The translations under genes were made by a program, and so were the position numbers. From an uncultured Corynebacterium sp. (GTDB taxonomy: Bacteria; Actinomycetota; Actinomycetes; Mycobacteriales; Mycobacteriaceae), in the NCBI RefSeq assembly GCF_902489365.1, contig NZ_CABTZR010000038.1:1-22377 (forward strand): a stretch of DNA of 22,377 nt, in the 5' to 3' direction. Position 1 is the stretch's first letter. The number at the start of each line of letters is the position of its first letter. The notes under the pieces were generated by a model. The model was not told the origin of the DNA. It made no database searches and saw only the letters and a program-made list of their open reading frames with translations. Positions 1 through 7,221 of this stretch are shown here, in pieces.

Positions 1-25
1 AACCACCACAGTGGAGGAAACGTAG

Positions 26-886
26 GTGTCTACTAACAGCCAGCGCTTGGATGATGCGCTCAACCAGCTCGATCGCGAGCTGAAATCCCGCGACCGCAAA
101 CAGAAGAGCCGCCCGCTTGGCGTCGTTGTGATGGCAGCCGTCGTCATTATTGCCCTCGTCGGCGGAATCTGGTTCTTGGCTACCCGCTCGTCGGAGGACG
201 AAGAGATTCGGGCCGAGGAGAGCTCGGCTGCGGAGACCACAACCGAAGCCCCCACCGCCGAGCCTTTGACTGGCAAGCGTGCCACACCGCTGGGTAACAC
301 CGTGACTTGTGAATACCCAGAGACAGGTGACGCCTCCCGTGAGGTGCCTACGCCTAACGGCAAGGACATTCCAGCCAAGGGTGAGGTGACCGTCAACTTC
401 GCCACCAAGCAGGGCGACATCGAGATGACCCTCGACCGTTCTCTGGCTCCGTGTACCGTCAATGCAATCACGGACATGATTTCGGCAAAGTACTATGACG
501 ACACCGTGTGTCACCGCATGACCGATGGCACCATCTTCGTTCTGCAGTGTGGCGACCCGACCGGCAAGGGTGCCGGTGGACCGGGCTTCCAGTTTGCCAA
601 CGAGTACCCCACCGATGAGTCTGACGATGCCGCAATGGCCCAGCCTGCTCTGTACCCGAAGGGCTCCATCGCGATGGCTAACGCCGGCGAAGATACCAAC
701 GGTTCGCAGTTCTTCATTAACTACAAGGACTCCACGCTTCCTCCCGCCTACACCTACTTTGGCGATCTGACGGAGAAGGGTCAGAAGACCATCGACGCTA
801 TCGCTGCCAAGGGTGTCAAGGATGGACAGTCTGACGGAGAGCCCGCCGAAGAAGTGCGCATCACCAAGGCAACCATCGAGGGATAA
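26..886 (+). CDS. Membrane-anchored extracytoplasmic cyclophilin-type peptidyl-prolyl isomerase
   Basis: This is a cyclophilin-fold peptidyl-prolyl cis-trans isomerase (286 aa) predicted to help fold proteins outside the membrane. The cytoplasmic N-terminus (residues 1-30) is charged, one membrane segment spans about 31-52, an acidic Thr/Glu/Ala-rich linker follows (about 55-82), and the isomerase domain fills about 120-285. Active-site markers are His163-Arg164, the FVLQ stretch at 171-174, MANAG at 217-221 and SQFF at 227-230. Trp121 and His126 of human cyclophilin A align with Thr237 and Tyr242 by eye. Four cysteines (95, 143, 162, 175) lie on the outer side and could form disulfides. The GTG start follows a GGAGGA ribosome site eight bases upstream. 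The gene lies beyond rel, as ppiB does in mycobacteria, but on the opposite strand. The family call is firm; the exact ortholog name is not. Confidence 0.93.
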   Translation: MSTNSQRLDDALNQLDRELKSRDRKQKSRPLGVVVMAAVVIIALVGGIWFLATRSSEDEEIRAEESSAAETTTEAPTAEPLTGKRATPLGNTVTCEYPETGDASREVPTPNGKDIPAKGEVTVNFATKQGDIEMTLDRSLAPCTVNAITDMISAKYYDDTVCHRMTDGTIFVLQCGDPTGKGAGGPGFQFANEYPTDESDDAAMAQPALYPKGSIAMANAGEDTNGSQFFINYKDSTLPPAYTYFGDLTEKGQKTIDAIAAKGVKDGQSDGEPAEEVRITKATIEG

Positions 887-908
887 GTTTTACCCCCTTT
901 ACGGTGAC

Positions 909-945
909 TAGCCCCACTCGCGTTCAGCGAGCGGGGCTACTTCTT
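909..945 (+). terminator. Rho-independent terminator after the cyclophilin gene
   Basis: A 12-base stem (909-920 with 928-939, one mismatch) closes a 7-base loop and is followed by a short T-rich tract. It starts 23 bases after the cyclophilin stop codon and should isolate that gene from the small secreted protein genes downstream. Confidence 0.85.
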
Positions 946-970
946 TATCATTCCCCCACCCCATCCAGTA

Positions 971-985
971 CTAAGAATTTCTTAG
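971..985. repeat. 15-bp perfect palindrome upstream of the small secreted protein genes
   Basis: Two 7-base arms, CTAAGAA and TTCTTAG, flank a single T. The site lies about 120 bases upstream of the candidate promoter of the gene at 1173, in a relatively AT-rich spacer (940-1102) that otherwise shows nothing recognisable. It could bind a dimeric regulator, but no known operator was recognised. Confidence 0.4.
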
Positions 986-1102
986 CCTTGAGCAGTTCAT
1001 TTAGCAAACCACTCACCCACCACAGGCACCTCTGTTTAATATCCCCAGCTCACATACCACGGCCAGCAGATACACAGACTCACCAACTAATTGCCAAATC
1101 TC

Positions 1103-1131
1103 TTGCAAATTGCACAATGTCTCAGTAGCAT
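1103..1131 (+). promoter_or_regulatory. Candidate sigma-A promoter for the tandem small secreted protein genes
   Basis: A TTGCAA -35 element (1103-1108) and a TAGCAT -10 element (1126-1131) are separated by 17 bases. Initiation near 1138 would give a leader of about 35 bases ahead of the ATG at 1173, containing an AAGGA ribosome site at 1162-1166. The call rests on consensus match and spacing only. Confidence 0.5.
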
Positions 1132-1172
1132 CTGTGAGGTCTTTGAAATTCCCGAGATCTTAAGGAACGAGA

Positions 1173-1538
1173 ATGAAGTTCTTCTCCCGTAAGGCCCTTG
1201 TTGCTGCCGCTACCGCTGCAACCGTTTCCCTGTCCGGCGTGTCCGTTGCTTCCGCTGAGGACACTGCTGAGGACACCGCAGTCGTAACCAACGAGTCCGC
1301 AGACTCCGAGTCCAACACGGACAACAACAAGGAGACTGACAACTCCGAGTCCGAGAACGACAACAAGAAGGAAGAGGAGTCCTCTTCTTCCTCCTCCAAC
1401 GACTCTGAGGGTTCCTCCATCACCGACATGAGCCCGCGCGAGATCCGCGACTGGATCGCAGTCTTCACCGCCATCATCGGCGCTCTGGGCACCGTCTTCG
1501 CCTTCTACCAGAAGAACTTCGCTCCTAACGCGAAGTAA
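1173..1538 (+). CDS. Small secreted protein with acidic Ser/Asn/Glu linker and C-terminal hydrophobic helix (paralog 1)
   Basis: I do not recognise a named family for this 121-aa protein. A Sec signal peptide covers residues 1-28, with basic MKFFSRK, a hydrophobic core and a likely cut after ASA. The mature part begins with a low-complexity acidic region (about 29-84) rich in Ser, Asn, Asp and Glu, including a run of six serines. It ends with a segment (about 87-113) starting SPREIRDWI and continuing as a nearly uncharged helix with an IIGA core. That end could insert in or lie on a membrane. There is no LPXTG motif, lipobox or cysteine. The ATG follows AAGGA by 6 bases. The next gene encodes a paralog with nearly the same signal peptide and the same C-terminal motif. 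Codon use is strongly biased to TCC, AAC, GAG and AAG, which suggests high expression. A cell-envelope, pore-forming or peptide-effector role is conjecture. Confidence 0.85.
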   Translation: MKFFSRKALVAAATAATVSLSGVSVASAEDTAEDTAVVTNESADSESNTDNNKETDNSESENDNKKEEESSSSSSNDSEGSSITDMSPREIRDWIAVFTAIIGALGTVFAFYQKNFAPNAK

Positions 1539-1561
1539 TTCAGTTTCTCTTTCCACCCTCA

Positions 1562-1573
1562 CCTAAGATTAGG
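1562..1573. repeat. 12-bp inverted repeat overlapping the ribosome site of the second small secreted protein gene
   Basis: Arms CCTAA (1562-1566) and TTAGG (1569-1573) flank GA. The right arm overlaps AGGA at 1571-1574, the only plausible ribosome site for the ATG at 1584. It shares the CTAAGA core with the palindrome at 971-985. Confidence 0.4.
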
Positions 1574-1583
1574 ACACTCCACC

Positions 1584-1835
1584 ATGAAGTTCTTCTCCCG
1601 TAAGTCCCTCGTTGCCGTTGCTACCGCTGCAACCATCACCTTCTCCGGCACCGCTGTTGCTTCCGCTGCTCCGGTCGAGAACGATAGCTCCTCTGCTGCT
1701 TTCTTCGCTCTCTCCTCCGACGATGAGGGCAACGTCAGCCCGAAGGAGATCCGCGAGTGGATCAAGGTTCTGACCTCCATCATCGGCGCCATGGATGACG
1801 CACTGCGTCTCGGCGACAAGCTCGCTGGCAACTAA
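1584..1835 (+). CDS. Small secreted amphipathic-helix protein (paralog 2)
   Basis: This 83-aa secreted protein is a tandem paralog of the one at 1173; the family is not recognised. The signal peptide (1-28) is almost identical to its neighbour's, at DNA level too: the first 21 bases of both genes match exactly. The mature protein is only about 55 residues. It has a short Ser/Ala/Asp region, then SPKEIREWI at 52-60 and an IIGA core at 66-69, ending in a charged tail. Hydrophobic residues at 56, 59, 60, 63, 66, 67, 70 and 74 fall on one face of a helix, so the C-terminal half looks amphipathic. The long acidic linker of paralog 1 is missing. The gene starts 45 bases after its neighbour and shares its terminator, so the two are probably co-transcribed. 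Confidence 0.82.
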   Translation: MKFFSRKSLVAVATAATITFSGTAVASAAPVENDSSSAAFFALSSDDEGNVSPKEIREWIKVLTSIIGAMDDALRLGDKLAGN

Positions 1836-1851
1836 GCCGCAAGCACTTAAG

Positions 1852-1886
1852 TCTCCTCCCGCGTTCAACGCGCCGGAGGAGATTTT
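1852..1886 (+). terminator. Rho-independent terminator after the small secreted protein pair
   Basis: A strong interrupted stem pairs TCTCCTCC (1852-1859) with GGAGGAGA, and GCGTT with AACGC inside it, followed by TTTTT at 1882-1886. It ends the plus-strand pair and lies just beyond the stop of the converging DUF421 gene. Confidence 0.88.
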
Positions 1887-1913
1887 TCGTTTTGATAACT
1901 GCGGTCCTGGTGC

Positions 1914-2528
1914 CTAGTCACTTTCTGTATGCGAGTCTTCTTCGACTTCTTCGATGCGCTCGGCGCCGAGGATATCCTTAAACACTGAAGCGTCGACAAG
2001 CTGGCCACGTCGGATGACCGAAATCTGACCAGTTGGTTCCAGAATCATAAGCTGCACATCGCTACGCCGTCCGAGCCCCGCCTTACGCACAGCGGAATTG
2101 ATATCCTTCTCCGTGATGTGCGCAAAGCTCATGTTGTCCTCTTGCAATTCTCCTTTGTACACCAGAAGGACCGGTTTGCGGTCAATAAACTTCGACCACC
2201 TCACCAGCTGCCTGAAGGTGCCGAAAGCGGCCTCCAACAACATAAGCGTAAACAGCCCGATGATGCCGGCGGCAAGCGTGGGCGGGTTGCCTACGATGAC
2301 ACGTCCCGAGACCGCGCCAAACATAATGATGATGACAGCATCTGAGGCAGTGATGGATGTCAACACGCGGCTGCCAAAGAGTTTGACCAAGAGCATGAAG
2401 GCCAAATAGATGCCCAGCGTCGCGATCATGACCACTGGGATGCGGTGAGGCTCGATGCCGAGCTGATACATAGCCTCGCGTCCAAATAACCTCAGTGCAT
2501 CCACAGCTTCCCACCATACCTTCCGCAT
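1914..2528 (-). CDS. DUF421 / YetF-like membrane protein
   Basis: This 204-aa integral membrane protein matches the DUF421 (YetF/YdfR-type) family, whose biochemical role is poorly defined. Three hydrophobic segments lie at about 31-50, 60-77 and 84-105. A cytoplasmic alpha/beta domain follows, starting with the characteristic KPVLLVYKGEL (118-128) and continuing with NMSFAHITEKDI and the LMILEPTGQISVI strand. An acidic tail ends the protein. The ATG at 2528 is preferred over an in-frame GTG at 2543 because that GTG lies inside the stem of the upstream gene's terminator. The nearest ribosome-site match, GAGGTG, ends 12 bases before the ATG and also lies within that hairpin. The gene follows the 5'-nucleotidase gene and may depend on read-through from it. 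Confidence 0.85.
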   Translation of the reverse strand: MRKVWWEAVDALRLFGREAMYQLGIEPHRIPVVMIATLGIYLAFMLLVKLFGSRVLTSITASDAVIIIMFGAVSGRVIVGNPPTLAAGIIGLFTLMLLEAAFGTFRQLVRWSKFIDRKPVLLVYKGELQEDNMSFAHITEKDINSAVRKAGLGRRSDVQLMILEPTGQISVIRRGQLVDASVFKDILGAERIEEVEEDSHTESD

Positions 2529-2531
2529 GAG

Positions 2532-2558
2532 AAAAGCCCGCACCTCAGTGCGGGCTTT
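2532..2558 (-). terminator. Rho-independent terminator after the 5'-nucleotidase gene
   Basis: An 11-base perfect stem (2533-2543 with 2548-2558) has a 4-base loop and, on the minus strand, ends in TTTT. It lies 14 bases beyond the nucleotidase stop codon and directly abuts the start region of the DUF421 gene. Confidence 0.85.
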
Positions 2559-2572
2559 AGGAACGAGACAGA

Positions 2573-4696
2573 CTAGACGTTGAACTGCTTGCGCAGCTGC
2601 TCAATCATCTGCTGTACCGGAGCCGGTAGCGCGGCTACCGGCAGATTAATAGCGCCAATCACAGCGGCAATGGCAGCAGCAATGGCCACGGTGATCCCCA
2701 CGCCCAGGCCGACGGAGGACGCTACATCCTTGTTGGAGCCGTTATCCTTCGGCTCCTCGTCGTTACCCGCGCTCTCAAGGGTGATAGGCAGGACAGCCTC
2801 AGTACCAGCATCCGTGGTGATGGACAGCTTCTGCTCGCCCTCTAGACCCTCCGGGATGGTGAGCTTGACGGTTGCGCGGCCACGCTCGCCGAACTGCTCG
2901 TCACCGGGCTGTGCGGCATTATCAATGTCAGCCTCGGCCTTAGCATCAGCCAGTGCCACGGTGACCTTCTTAGCCTGTGGCTCTTCTGCGTTCGAGTAGT
3001 TCAGGGAGGAAAGGTCGACTGTGATCTCCTCCCCCGGCTTCAGGTCACCAGACACGTGGGCACCAATCTGGCCCTGGCCGGTGCGGACCTTGGACTCACC
3101 GGAAGCGATGTAGTCAATCATCGCCTGGGTGTCCATGTAGCCAACGTCATTGCGGTTCTTGATGGAACCGGGCTCGAAGAAGCCATCGCCGCCGGCCTCC
3201 GTCTCGCTGGAGGCAAGGAAGGAGGACAGAGCAATGCTGTAGTTCTTCTCCGGGTCAATCGGTTCACCGTTAATGGTGACAGACTTAACGCGCTTGCCCT
3301 GCTCAGCCTTCTGGTCATAGACCACGGAAACATTGCTGGACAGGCCCAAAGCCAGGCGCGGGCGGGACTGACCCGGCTTCCACTGATTCTCCAGTGCCTT
3401 GATGAAGTCTTCACCGCTAACCTCAGCCGTGATGACGGAGTTGCCGAACGGCTGGACGGCGAAGATGTCCTTGTAGGTGACGTCGCCTTCTTTGAGGTCA
3501 GCGCGAACACCACCGGCATTCATGACGCCAAGCTCGATTTCCTTGCTGGTCTGCTTCGACAAAGCGTAGCGCTGACCATCAGCAATGAAGTTGTTGAGGG
3601 TGGACTCTACGCCGCGGTTGGTACCGGTGTCCTTGCCCTCATCAGAACCGCGGTACATGGCCTTCTCGGTGGTACCAGCAGTCTTGGCACCCTTAATCTC
3701 CGCTACCTTCTTTGCTTCCTCGACAACCTTAGCTACCTCGGGGTCGTCTTCGAGGCCCTGCAGCTGAGCGAAGACATCTGCGTCGGCCACGTCGTACTGC
3801 TTGAGATCAATCTTGGTGATCTTCTTCTCAGCCTTGTCGAAGGTGATGTCGGCGTCGTTAAGCACCTTGCCGTACTCGTAGCCCTGTGCCCAGTACAGCG
3901 GCAGTGCGCCCTCACGGGCGACCTCGCCCTGGGTCTTCACGTGGGTGTCGCCGCCGAAAAGCAGGTCGACGTCCTTGTTGAAGCCCTCTGCAAACTGCTG
4001 TGCGTCCTCGTGCATGAGTGCGACAACAACGTCGGCCTCGCCGGATTCCTTCAGACGGGTGGCTTCCTCATTCGTAGCCTCAACTGGGTCGGTGAACTCA
4101 ACGCCCGGAATGGCAGCGGCGGATACCTTGAACTTAGTGTTCTCAGTGACGGTGCCGACAAAGCCAATCTTCACGCCATCGACTTCCTTCACGAAGGAAG
4201 GCTCGAGGAGAGGCTTGCCGTCTTTGGTCACGTTCGCACCGATAATCGGGAAGTCAGACTCCTTGACGATGCGGCCCATCAGATCCTCAGTGCCCTTGTC
4301 GAATTCGTGGTTACCCACGGCAGTGACATCGAGGTTCATGGTGTTGAGGGCCTCGTTGGTGTACTTATCCTCAGAAATAGCCGATACGAAAGCGGAGCCG
4401 CCCACGTTGTCACCGGAGGACGTCAGAGCGTACTCCTGGTCTTTGTTGACGTGCTTGATCAGGGCAGCCATGCGCGCAGCGCCCATTTCCTTGTAACCAA
4501 CGAGCTCTTTTTCCTCGGAGCCCTTCTCCTTCTCCTGCCAATCCTCTGCCAATTCGAGGTGGCCGTGGAAGTCAGTGAAGTTGGTGACGGAGAAGGTCAC
4601 CTGGTCGGCCTCAGCGGCGAACGCAGGCGCGCCAGAGACGGCAACGGCTGTAACGGTGGTGGCGGCCAGTAGCTGACCAAAGCGACGGAAATTCAC
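2573..4696 (-). CDS. Secreted 5'-nucleotidase / UshA-like metallophosphoesterase with C-terminal membrane anchor
   Basis: A 707-aa exported enzyme of the 5'-nucleotidase family, expected to hydrolyse extracellular nucleotides or related phosphate esters. The signal peptide (1-27) ends AFA. The N-terminal metallophosphoesterase domain shows its metal ligands in order: Asp42 and His44 in DFHGH, Asp96 in SSGDN, and Asn129-His130 in GNHEFD, then the later MHED and GGDTH motifs. The C-terminal substrate-binding domain shows NAGGVRADL. A Glu/Asp-rich stretch and one hydrophobic helix (about 660-685), then a short basic tail with no LPXTG, suggest a membrane anchor. The GTG start has CAGGAG about 8 bases upstream. 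UshA-type enzymes in corynebacteria serve phosphate scavenging; the exact substrate here is unknown. Confidence 0.93.
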   Translation of the reverse strand: MNFRRFGQLLAATTVTAVAVSGAPAFAAEADQVTFSVTNFTDFHGHLELAEDWQEKEKGSEEKELVGYKEMGAARMAALIKHVNKDQEYALTSSGDNVGGSAFVSAISEDKYTNEALNTMNLDVTAVGNHEFDKGTEDLMGRIVKESDFPIIGANVTKDGKPLLEPSFVKEVDGVKIGFVGTVTENTKFKVSAAAIPGVEFTDPVEATNEEATRLKESGEADVVVALMHEDAQQFAEGFNKDVDLLFGGDTHVKTQGEVAREGALPLYWAQGYEYGKVLNDADITFDKAEKKITKIDLKQYDVADADVFAQLQGLEDDPEVAKVVEEAKKVAEIKGAKTAGTTEKAMYRGSDEGKDTGTNRGVESTLNNFIADGQRYALSKQTSKEIELGVMNAGGVRADLKEGDVTYKDIFAVQPFGNSVITAEVSGEDFIKALENQWKPGQSRPRLALGLSSNVSVVYDQKAEQGKRVKSVTINGEPIDPEKNYSIALSSFLASSETEAGGDGFFEPGSIKNRNDVGYMDTQAMIDYIASGESKVRTGQGQIGAHVSGDLKPGEEITVDLSSLNYSNAEEPQAKKVTVALADAKAEADIDNAAQPGDEQFGERGRATVKLTIPEGLEGEQKLSITTDAGTEAVLPITLESAGNDEEPKDNGSNKDVASSVGLGVGITVAIAAAIAAVIGAINLPVAALPAPVQQMIEQLRKQFNV

Positions 4697-4734
4697 GTGG
4701 TACTCCTGAAGATGAGAGGTATCTTGTCCACGTG

Positions 4735-4780
4735 TTTATAACGCATCCATCACGGTGGCGCAGGGCTTGCTAACGCCACC
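4735..4780 (-). promoter_or_regulatory. Candidate promoter -10 and overlapping inverted repeat upstream of the 5'-nucleotidase gene
   Basis: On the minus strand a TATAAA -10 candidate lies at 4740-4735, giving a leader of about 30 bases before the GTG. The -35 position has no good consensus. It is covered by an inverted repeat, GGTGGCG (4754-4760) and CGCCACC (4774-4780), separated by 13 bases. That arrangement suits repressor or activator binding. The rest of the rel-nucleotidase spacer (4697-4889) shows no coding potential. Confidence 0.4.
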
Positions 4781-4845
4781 ACCAGCACGTTTACTTTATA
4801 TCTTTCTCGTTTTCATTACTATGCAACCTAGAGTTCAGCCATACG

Positions 4846-4859
4846 CCCCCGGTTGGGGG
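4846..4859 (-). terminator. Weak GC hairpin downstream of rel
   Basis: CCCCC (4846-4850) pairs with GGGGG (4855-4859) around GGTT, about 30 bases beyond the rel stop codon. No T tract follows on the minus strand, so it may only mark the 3' end or be incidental. Confidence 0.25.
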
Positions 4860-4889
4860 GTGGTGGCTTAGCCGTAGGCTTCAGTTCGC

Positions 4890-7187
4890 CTAGGCGGTGA
4901 CGCGATAGACGTCGAAGACGCCTTCGGTATTGCGCAGCGTCGTCATGAGCTGTCCCAGCTGCTTGGTATCGGACACCGAGAAAGTAAAGCGAACGGTCGC
5001 AATATGGTCATCGCCGCGATTGGACGTCATCGACAAAACGTTGAGGCTCTGCTCGCTGAAGATACGGGTCAGCTCAAAGAGCAGGCCTTGGCGGTCGATG
5101 GCCTCAAGTTGCAGCGTTGCGGAGAAAGCACCGGAAGACTTCGGCCCGCCGGCCCACTCAACCTGCATCATGCGCTCCGGCTCCGACTTCAGCTTTTCTG
5201 CGTTGGTGCAGTCCGCTCGATGGACCGACACGCCACCGCCGCGAGTGACGAAACCAAAGATGGCGTCACCAGGCACCGGCTGGCAGCACTTCGCCAGCTT
5301 GGCCATGACGTCTGGGCTTCCCTCCACCAAGATGCCCGTACCAGTTGCGGAATCTTTCGTGTGCTGCGCGCGAGAGTTCTCCAGCTCACTTAGCGGGGTG
5401 CGCGAGGCCAAGGCATCAACTGCATCGTCTTGGTCCCCAAAGAGAGCCATAAGCTGATTAGCAACGTGCTGTGCCGACACGTGTCCTGCACCAATAGCGG
5501 TGTATAGCGCGTCCACGTCGGGATAGTGCAGCTGCTCAGCCACCTGCTTCATGGAGCTGGCGGTGAACAGACGGTGCATGGGCAGGCCGCCGCGCTGCAC
5601 CTCAGCGGCCAGGGCATCGCGCCCGGCTTCAAGATGCTCTTCACGGCGTTCTTTGGCAAACCACTGCCGCACCTTCGTCTTCGCCCGGGGCGACACCAGG
5701 AACTCCTGCCAATCCCGCGACGGTCCTGCGTTCGGGTCCTTGGAGGTGAAAATTTCCACCTTGTCACCGGACTTGAGTTCAGACTCTAGGGCCACGAGCT
5801 TGCCGTTAACCTTGGCACCGATACACCTGTGCCCCACCTCGGTGTGCACAGCGTAGGCAAAGTCTACGGGGGTGGAGCCAGCAGGCAGGTTAACCACGTC
5901 GCCCTTCGGCGTAAACGCAAAGATCTGCTTGGCGGTCAGGTCATAGCGCAAGGAGTCCAGGAACTCGTTGGGATCAGCTGCTTCCTTTTGCCAATCCAGA
6001 AGCTGGCGCATCCACGCCATCTGGTCGACTTCTTCCTGGTGGCCGGAATTCTTGCCCTTGGTTTCCTTGTAACGCCAGTGCGCCGCCACACCGAACTCCG
6101 CGTTGTAGTGCATCTCGTGCGTGCGCACCTGCACCTCAAGGGTGGATCCGCCCTCCGCAATCACGGTGGTGTGCAGCGATTGGTACACGCCGAATCGTGG
6201 TGAGGAGATGTAGTCCTTGAAGCGCCCCGGAAGAGCCTGGTACAGCGAGTGCACCACGCCGATCGCCGCGTAGCAGGAATTAATATCGTCGACAAGGATG
6301 CGAATACCAACGAGATCAAAAATCTCAGCGAAGTCACGTCCGCGCACAATCATCTTCTGGTAAATCGACCAGTAATGCTTCGGGCGGCCCATCACCTCGG
6401 CCTCGATGCCGTTAGCCTTCAGCGCTTGGCTAACCTGAGCTTTGATCTCTTTGAGCGCTCGATCGCGCGAGGGAGCACGGTCGGCCACCATGCGTACGAT
6501 TTCGTCATACTTCTTCGGGTACAGGATGGCGAAGGCCAAATCCTCAAGCTCCCATTTGACGCTGGCCATTCCTAGGCGGTGAGCCAGCGGCGCGATGACG
6601 TCGAGAGTCTGGCGTGCCTTCTTCGCTTGCTTCTCCGGCGGGAGGAAGCGCATCGTGCGCATGTTGTGGAGGCGGTCGCACACCTTGATAACCAACACGC
6701 GCGGATCGGTAGCCATTGCCACAATCATCTTGCGGATCGTTTCCGCTTCCGCAGCGGCACCAAGTGCAACCTTGTCAAGCTTCGTAACACCATCGACAAG
6801 TCGGGCCACCTCAGGACCAAAATCACGAGTCAGATCCTCGAGCGAGTAGTCGGTATCCTCCACCGTGTCATGCAGCAACGCTGCTGCGACGGTCGTGGTG
6901 TCCATACCTATCTCCGCGGCGATGGTGGCTACCGCCAGCGGGTGCGTGATGTATGGCTCACCGGATTTGCGGAATACACCTTCGTGCAGTCGCTCCGCAG
7001 TCGCGTAGGCGTTGTTGAGTAGCTCCGCGTCAGCCTTCGGATGAAACTCCCGGTGAATGGACATCAGCGGGTCGAGCGCCGGATTGATCTTTACTCTGCC
7101 GCCCGTCAGCGAACGAGCCAAGCGGGCGGACATGCCGCGGACGCCGCCTGGCCGCCATGCAGTCTTGTCCTGCTTTTCAGTCGTCAT
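4890..7187 (-). CDS. rel: Bifunctional (p)ppGpp synthetase/hydrolase Rel
   Basis: This long RelA/SpoT-family enzyme (765 aa) makes (p)ppGpp from ATP and GDP/GTP and also hydrolyses it, controlling the stringent response. The HD hydrolase domain shows His82, His106-Asp107 and Glu110-Asp111 (LLHDTVEDT). The synthetase domain (about 250-400) contains RFKDYI, the RXKD form found in bifunctional enzymes rather than the EXDD form of monofunctional RelA, and the FGVYQSLHTTV stretch. A TGS domain starting near KQIFAFTPKGDV, a conserved Cys-Cys in AKCCQPVPGD and a C-terminal ACT domain follow. The ATG at 7187 has GGAGG 7 bases upstream; the longer in-frame reading lacks such a site. It is the last gene of the secD-secF-dciAE-apt-rel operon, 34 bases after apt. 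Confidence 0.97.
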   Translation of the reverse strand: MTTEKQDKTAWRPGGVRGMSARLARSLTGGRVKINPALDPLMSIHREFHPKADAELLNNAYATAERLHEGVFRKSGEPYITHPLAVATIAAEIGMDTTTVAAALLHDTVEDTDYSLEDLTRDFGPEVARLVDGVTKLDKVALGAAAEAETIRKMIVAMATDPRVLVIKVCDRLHNMRTMRFLPPEKQAKKARQTLDVIAPLAHRLGMASVKWELEDLAFAILYPKKYDEIVRMVADRAPSRDRALKEIKAQVSQALKANGIEAEVMGRPKHYWSIYQKMIVRGRDFAEIFDLVGIRILVDDINSCYAAIGVVHSLYQALPGRFKDYISSPRFGVYQSLHTTVIAEGGSTLEVQVRTHEMHYNAEFGVAAHWRYKETKGKNSGHQEEVDQMAWMRQLLDWQKEAADPNEFLDSLRYDLTAKQIFAFTPKGDVVNLPAGSTPVDFAYAVHTEVGHRCIGAKVNGKLVALESELKSGDKVEIFTSKDPNAGPSRDWQEFLVSPRAKTKVRQWFAKERREEHLEAGRDALAAEVQRGGLPMHRLFTASSMKQVAEQLHYPDVDALYTAIGAGHVSAQHVANQLMALFGDQDDAVDALASRTPLSELENSRAQHTKDSATGTGILVEGSPDVMAKLAKCCQPVPGDAIFGFVTRGGGVSVHRADCTNAEKLKSEPERMMQVEWAGGPKSSGAFSATLQLEAIDRQGLLFELTRIFSEQSLNVLSMTSNRGDDHIATVRFTFSVSDTKQLGQLMTTLRNTEGVFDVYRVTA

Positions 7188-7221
7188 GTCTGCCTCCGCG
7201 AAGTAGCTTAGGCATACAACC

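Noticed and set aside
904..1128. A 74-codon plus-strand frame after the cyclophilin gene
   Set aside because: It begins inside the spacer just ahead of the terminator hairpin and runs through it, then through the palindrome and into the promoter. It has no ribosome site and looks like random translation.
1122..1562. A 146-codon minus-strand frame over the first small secreted protein gene
   Set aside because: The plus strand shows a signal peptide, ribosome site, promoter and a paralog next door. The antisense frame is low-complexity Val/Gly/Leu produced by the biased codons opposite.
1173..1835. Reading the two small secreted proteins as PorA/PorH-type corynebacterial porins
   Set aside because: As far as I recall PorA and PorH lack Sec signal peptides, while both proteins here have clear ones. 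No direct sequence match was recognised.
3056..4672. A 538-codon open frame on the plus strand opposite the 5'-nucleotidase gene
   Set aside because: It is the antisense frame of a strongly supported gene with all family motifs. Its translation is Leu/Val-rich with no recognisable domain.
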